9,754 bases of DNA, from positions 1 through 9,754 of the forward strand of contig PWSL01000172.1 of assembly GCA_003563255.1 (NCBI GenBank), written 5' to 3'. A program made the position numbers and the translations under genes. Source of the stretch: Desulfonatronospira sp. Lineage in GTDB: Bacteria > Desulfobacterota > Desulfovibrionia > Desulfovibrionales > Desulfonatronovibrionaceae. Each line of letters begins with the position of its first letter. Positions within the stretch are counted from its first letter, which is position 1. Shown one piece after another: positions 6,716 through 9,754 of the stretch. Under the pieces are notes generated by a model. It was not told the origin of the DNA and ran no database searches. It worked only from the letters and a program-made list of their open reading frames with translations.

Positions 6716-8497
6716 CTAATTAATACTTTCGATCCTCTCACATTGAATTAATTCTGTTGTAATTCCAGTATGTTTTTGTATATCAAGATAATTTCTTCCA
6801 ATGATGTCTCTACCCCACTTGTTGAATGATGTACTTGGAATAAGAACTAAATCCGGATTCTTGGATTTATTTTTAACCCATGCATGAATTGCATCAATAA
6901 AATCATCGACAATCAGAAGATCACCAATCATTATATCACCACCCCAGAAATTATGTGCTGGCACTTCTAAAAATATTCTTTTGTCTGTGTAATCAAATAA
7001 CCCACTAATTTTGATCATTTCCTCCAATGAGTCTTTCATCAGATATGATGTCAGAAATAAAATTGTCTGGGCATTATGAATTTCGGATGCCTGCTTTATT
7101 TGCATGATATGGTCTAGATCCAATCCTCCTCGGATTAAAAATCCATAGGGCGAAAATATTGGATCGTTTCCGCTTTTGTAAGGATAACTACAATGAAAAT
7201 CCGTCTTTTGAATGTTTTCAATGCAGGTCTTTCCATTCCTGATGATGCCGATTCTTAATTCTTTTATTCCTGCTCTGTAAAAGCTGTTCAAAAGGTGTCT
7301 AGCAAAGTTTCTAAAGCCTATGGGCACCCCATTGATAGAAATAATTTCATCCATGGCCTTAAATCCGGCATTCCATGCCGGTGAATTTTTCACAACCCCA
7401 TCTATTATCACCCTGTTTCTGTTTTTCGTAAAAAACCGCTCCTCAAATATGGCGGGTTGAAACAATATTGGTGTATTGATTTCTTTTCTCAACTCTCTTG
7501 CTGTAGATACAATCTCTTTCCATCTGTTAAGGCTTGATTTTAAATTCTTTCTGAATGGAGAAAATCTGGTATGTGCATCTAGATTGATTCTTATGAAATA
7601 TGGTTCGAATTGATCCGACCATTTTATAGTTTTTATCATATCCTTAACGGGGATATCATGCCAAGTAACTAAACTGACAAAGAACGGCATAGTCTTCAGT
7701 CTTAGATAGGGAAGGGCTTTTAAGGCTGTTTCCGGAGCATTATCCTTCATAACACTTAAACGGAGAGATGGACTGCAACTATTCAGGGAAATACCTAGTA
7801 ATACCGGATGGATAGAACATAAAAAGTCAATAAGATCTTTGCTTAGAAAGCTTCCACTTGTTATAATATTAAATATCTTATCGGTCTTATCACGAACTTT
7901 TTTAGCTATCTTCTTGAATTCAGGATGAGTTAACATTTCGAAATAATTATATTCTGATTTGCCAAAAAGCCCCAACCCATCTTCCGGATCCCAATATTTC
8001 AGCCTTGTATCTATCTCTTCTACACGGGTCTTCCAGCCATACTTTGATTTTGTATAATATCCGGGTGGATCGTTTTTATGAAGACAGAATGCGCAATTTG
8101 TACTACACATCCAGGATAAATATTGTAAAATGGCAAAGTATGGATCCTGATTATTTTCATCCTTACCCCTCCATTGTGATAATTCCTTTAAACGAAATCC
8201 TGTAGGGATGACAGGAAAACCATGGGCAAAAACCTCAATAACTCTGAGCATAGATTCAATTTGACGTGAAATAAGCTCAATCCTTGGCTCAAAACGAACT
8301 ATAGCTTTAGTATCTGAATAAAATGACTCCCAATTGATTGAATAATTGTAACTTATCAGTGGAACCTTTCTAATCCTAAATCCATCTATTTTTATTGTTG
8401 TGCCATCAATTTCTAAATCAATTACCTTAAGCATAGATTTCATTTGAGAGTCTATATATGAAATAAATACTTTGTTATTAGCTGCAATAAAGTTCAA
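6716..8497 (-). CDS. Radical SAM protein with PDZ and DUF512-like domains
   Basis: A 593-residue soluble protein. The motif C131-STN-C135-AF-C138 (CxxxCxxC) would bind the SAM-cleaving 4Fe-4S cluster, with a radical SAM barrel to about 345. Residues 361-428 (GVVKNSPAWNAGFKAMDEII, then SINGVPI) form a PDZ domain. Residues 505-585 (EVPAHNFWGGDIMIGDLLI, then LVLIPSTSFNKWGRDIIG) resemble the DUF512 module. The known PDZ/radical SAM/DUF512 family usually has PDZ first; here the order is N-terminal repeat region, radical SAM, PDZ, DUF512-like. Residues 17-46 and 77-107 are internal copies (MKSMLKVI.../IESMLRVI...). The start is a TTG whose second and third bases form the upstream gene's TGA stop (TTGA overlap), with GGGGAGG about ten bases ahead, so translation is coupled. 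The in-frame ATG at codon 19 would cut the first repeat. Substrate unproven; probably a second maturase for the operon's small peptide. Confidence 0.85.
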   Translation of the reverse strand: MNFIAANNKVFISYIDSQMKSMLKVIDLEIDGTTIKIDGFRIRKVPLISYNYSINWESFYSDTKAIVRFEPRIELISRQIESMLRVIEVFAHGFPVIPTGFRLKELSQWRGKDENNQDPYFAILQYLSWMCSTNCAFCLHKNDPPGYYTKSKYGWKTRVEEIDTRLKYWDPEDGLGLFGKSEYNYFEMLTHPEFKKIAKKVRDKTDKIFNIITSGSFLSKDLIDFLCSIHPVLLGISLNSCSPSLRLSVMKDNAPETALKALPYLRLKTMPFFVSLVTWHDIPVKDMIKTIKWSDQFEPYFIRINLDAHTRFSPFRKNLKSSLNRWKEIVSTARELRKEINTPILFQPAIFEERFFTKNRNRVIIDGVVKNSPAWNAGFKAMDEIISINGVPIGFRNFARHLLNSFYRAGIKELRIGIIRNGKTCIENIQKTDFHCSYPYKSGNDPIFSPYGFLIRGGLDLDHIMQIKQASEIHNAQTILFLTSYLMKDSLEEMIKISGLFDYTDKRIFLEVPAHNFWGGDIMIGDLLIVDDFIDAIHAWVKNKSKNPDLVLIPSTSFNKWGRDIIGRNYLDIQKHTGITTELIQCERIESIN

Positions 8498-9519
8498 ACC
8501 TGCATTGCCTCCCCGTATTTAAAAAATCTTTTTATTGTTGTTTCATGTTGAAAGACCAAATCTTTTGCATACTCTTGAAACATAGAGATAAGATATGGTG
8601 AAAAAACTATATCTTTACAGAGATCACAAATATTATTTTCTTTATATGTTCTTGGTTTCCATTCCCAGCTTTCTTTTGTTATTATATCAATAATTCCTTT
8701 TGGACCGATTGTACGAAGTGCTTGTATTAAGAAATCATGATTCGCTTTTTGATAAATTTCATTAAAATTTACTTTATGTAAATTGCCAAGCCAAAGAAAA
8801 TGATTGGATCTAGGAATTAACTCATCATGGCAACATGCCATCACATTGCCATCATATTTCACAACTGGAGCATTTAAGCGATCACATGCTCCTTCGGGCA
8901 GATCATGTGTATGTCGATCTATGACCAAGTTATTTTTTGCAGCTCTCCCCATAGCTCTAAGATTTATTTCAAGAAATTCAATCTCTCTTATTAAATTATC
9001 TCCCATTAGCTTGTAAAACCTATCTTTGAAAGAAATATTATTATTGTTTACGAATGTAATAACAATATTTATATTTTTTTCTAAAGCTGCAATAGTAGCA
9101 TGTTTTATTCTTTCAATAGGAACAAATTTTTCGTGAAACTCATCTGCACTAATTTGCAACACAGTAAAGAGTGGAAGAGATTCAATAACTCTTTTGGCAT
9201 TCACAGGATTTGAGGCCCAAAATCCACTAGTACCCACAACAACTTTCATGCCATAATTCTCTGCAGCTGAAAGTATTTTTTTTAATAAATCAATATTTGT
9301 AAATGGTTCTCCTCCGCTTATGTTAATCAACTCAACAGTTTTAGTTTCTCGAATACCTCTCATCCACGAATCGACCACAAACAATGGAATAGATTCGTTG
9401 TATTCAGGGCCAGCTTCTACAGAACAATGTTTGCACTTAAGTGGACATTTTCTTGTAACGAACAAAAGGACAGTCTTATAGAAACTAGACCTTAGTTTTA
9501 TTAATTGCTCTAAATTCAT
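8494..9519 (-). CDS. Radical SAM protein with SPASM-like C-terminal cysteines (candidate peptide maturase)
   Basis: A 341-residue protein from the chosen start. C25-PLK-C29-KH-C32 is the CxxxCxxC motif of the radical SAM cluster, and NISGGEPF (67-74) is the SAM-binding GGE motif. The C-terminal part has C212 (GACDRLNAPVV), DGNVMACC with C229/C230, and the pair C298/C301 in NICDLCKD. This is the pattern of an auxiliary Fe-S cluster domain related to SPASM/twitch, common in peptide-modifying radical SAM enzymes. LGNLHKVNFNEIY and RTIGPKGI match the usual linker. An upstream in-frame ATG at 9540 would add seven residues, but GAGG five bases before the ATG at 9519-9517 favours the shorter form. 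It follows a hairpin and a small-peptide gene and overlaps the second radical SAM gene by four bases. The reaction is unknown. Confidence 0.85.
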   Translation of the reverse strand: MNLEQLIKLRSSFYKTVLLFVTRKCPLKCKHCSVEAGPEYNESIPLFVVDSWMRGIRETKTVELINISGGEPFTNIDLLKKILSAAENYGMKVVVGTSGFWASNPVNAKRVIESLPLFTVLQISADEFHEKFVPIERIKHATIAALEKNINIVITFVNNNNISFKDRFYKLMGDNLIREIEFLEINLRAMGRAAKNNLVIDRHTHDLPEGACDRLNAPVVKYDGNVMACCHDELIPRSNHFLWLGNLHKVNFNEIYQKANHDFLIQALRTIGPKGIIDIITKESWEWKPRTYKENNICDLCKDIVFSPYLISMFQEYAKDLVFQHETTIKRFFKYGEAMQV

Positions 9520-9524
9520 TATAT

Positions 9525-9528
9525 CCTC
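9525..9528 (-). promoter_or_regulatory. Ribosome binding site deciding the start of the SPASM-like radical SAM gene
   Basis: GAGG on the minus strand, five bases before the ATG at 9519-9517. The upstream alternative ATG (9540-9538) has no comparable site in front of it, only an AT-rich stretch following the hairpin. Confidence 0.55.
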
Positions 9529-9551
9529 AACATATTGCATAAAGATAAAAT

Positions 9552-9579
9552 GCGGCCCTACAAATAGCTTGCGGGCCGC
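9552..9579 (-). terminator. Intrinsic terminator/attenuator between small-peptide gene and radical SAM genes
   Basis: On the minus strand GCGGCCC (9579-9573) pairs with GGGCCGC (9558-9552). The inner part GCAA/TTGT can extend the stem past one bulged A, leaving a five-base loop. It is followed by ATTTTATCTTT, a T-rich tract. It starts six bases after the small gene's stop and ends about 30 bases before the radical SAM start. In this position a partial terminator would make the small peptide more abundant than the enzymes. Confidence 0.75.
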
Positions 9580-9585
9580 TTATTT

Positions 9586-9753
9586 TTACCACAAAATTAC
9601 ACCTGTGTCTTTCACTGCCTCATTTCCAATGTTAGGTCCAAGCTTGTCCTTTATTGCTTTCAACTGCTGTAAATCTCTAGGAGTGAGCCTTTCTAACGCT
9701 CTTTTTTGAGTAGGTGTAAGCTTGTCTTCATATTTAGGTAAAGTTCTTCTCAT
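9586..9753 (-). CDS. 55-residue small protein, candidate RiPP precursor peptide
   Basis: Reads from ATG (9753-9751) to TAA (9588-9586): MRRTLPKYEDKLTPTQKRAL, then ERLTPRDLQQLKAIKDKLGP, then NIGNEAVKDTGVILW. The first 38 residues are charged and probably helical, with two LTP-x-(Q/D)-(K/L)-x-(A/Q)-L-like turns (residues 12-20 and 23-31), as expected of a leader. A GPNIGN break follows, then a short C-terminal part ending in GVILW, a plausible core. There is no Cys; the only aromatics are Tyr8 and C-terminal Trp55. It lies directly upstream of a hairpin and two radical SAM genes on the same strand, the classic precursor position. The window ends one base past the ATG, so its ribosome binding site and any N-terminal extension are invisible. 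It could instead be an unrelated small protein. The reading frame is fairly sure; the precursor role is inferred. Confidence 0.65.
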   Translation of the reverse strand: MRRTLPKYEDKLTPTQKRALERLTPRDLQQLKAIKDKLGPNIGNEAVKDTGVILW

Positions 9754-9754
9754 A

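Overview
The window looks like an accessory stretch of a mixed-GC Gram-negative genome, most likely a sulfate-reducer-like Desulfobacterota (deltaproteobacterial) lineage. I base this on the style of the multi-PAS hybrid kinase, the Rpn-type nuclease tail, the REP-like GGGGACTGGC/GCCTGTCCCC element and the coding tandem repeat of the TCGGAWG type. This is an inference from family resemblance, not from a marker gene. Every gene that looks intact lies on the minus strand. Base composition changes sharply along the window: moderate GC in the kinase, high GC in the exported protein and the fragments beside it, and strongly AT-rich in the right third.

Left part (1-620): a debris field. It holds the C-terminal tail of an Rpn/PD-(D/E)XK-type protein running off the left edge, the last part of a response-regulator receiver domain overlapping it in another frame, a REP-like inverted repeat, and a short open stretch without a start codon. 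Then comes a large soluble hybrid histidine kinase (620-3859) with five PAS domains, HisKA, HATPase and a C-terminal receiver. A 12-unit heptanucleotide repeat is inserted in its receiver.

Middle (3860-6715): a GC-rich unrecognised exported protein, preceded by what is probably the 3' remnant of a neighbouring gene. Next are a HEAT-repeat C-terminal fragment and a small AT-rich gene whose end overlaps that fragment at an A AAA AAG slippery sequence. A plus-strand C-terminal fragment of a DDE transposase follows. This is an insertion and rearrangement scar separating two genomic contexts.

Right part (6716-9754): the most interesting region, a compact AT-rich minus-strand operon. In transcription order it has a 55-residue small protein, an intrinsic-terminator-like hairpin, a radical SAM protein with extra C-terminal cysteines (SPASM-like), and, overlapping it by 4 nt, a second radical SAM protein that also carries a PDZ domain and a DUF512-like C-terminus. 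Small peptide, attenuating hairpin, then two radical SAM enzymes is the layout of a RiPP (ribosomally made, post-translationally modified peptide) cluster. I propose that the 55-residue protein is the precursor. It has no cysteine, which argues against thioether chemistry, and it ends in the hydrophobic residues GVILW, a possible PDZ ligand. The operon may continue beyond the right edge.
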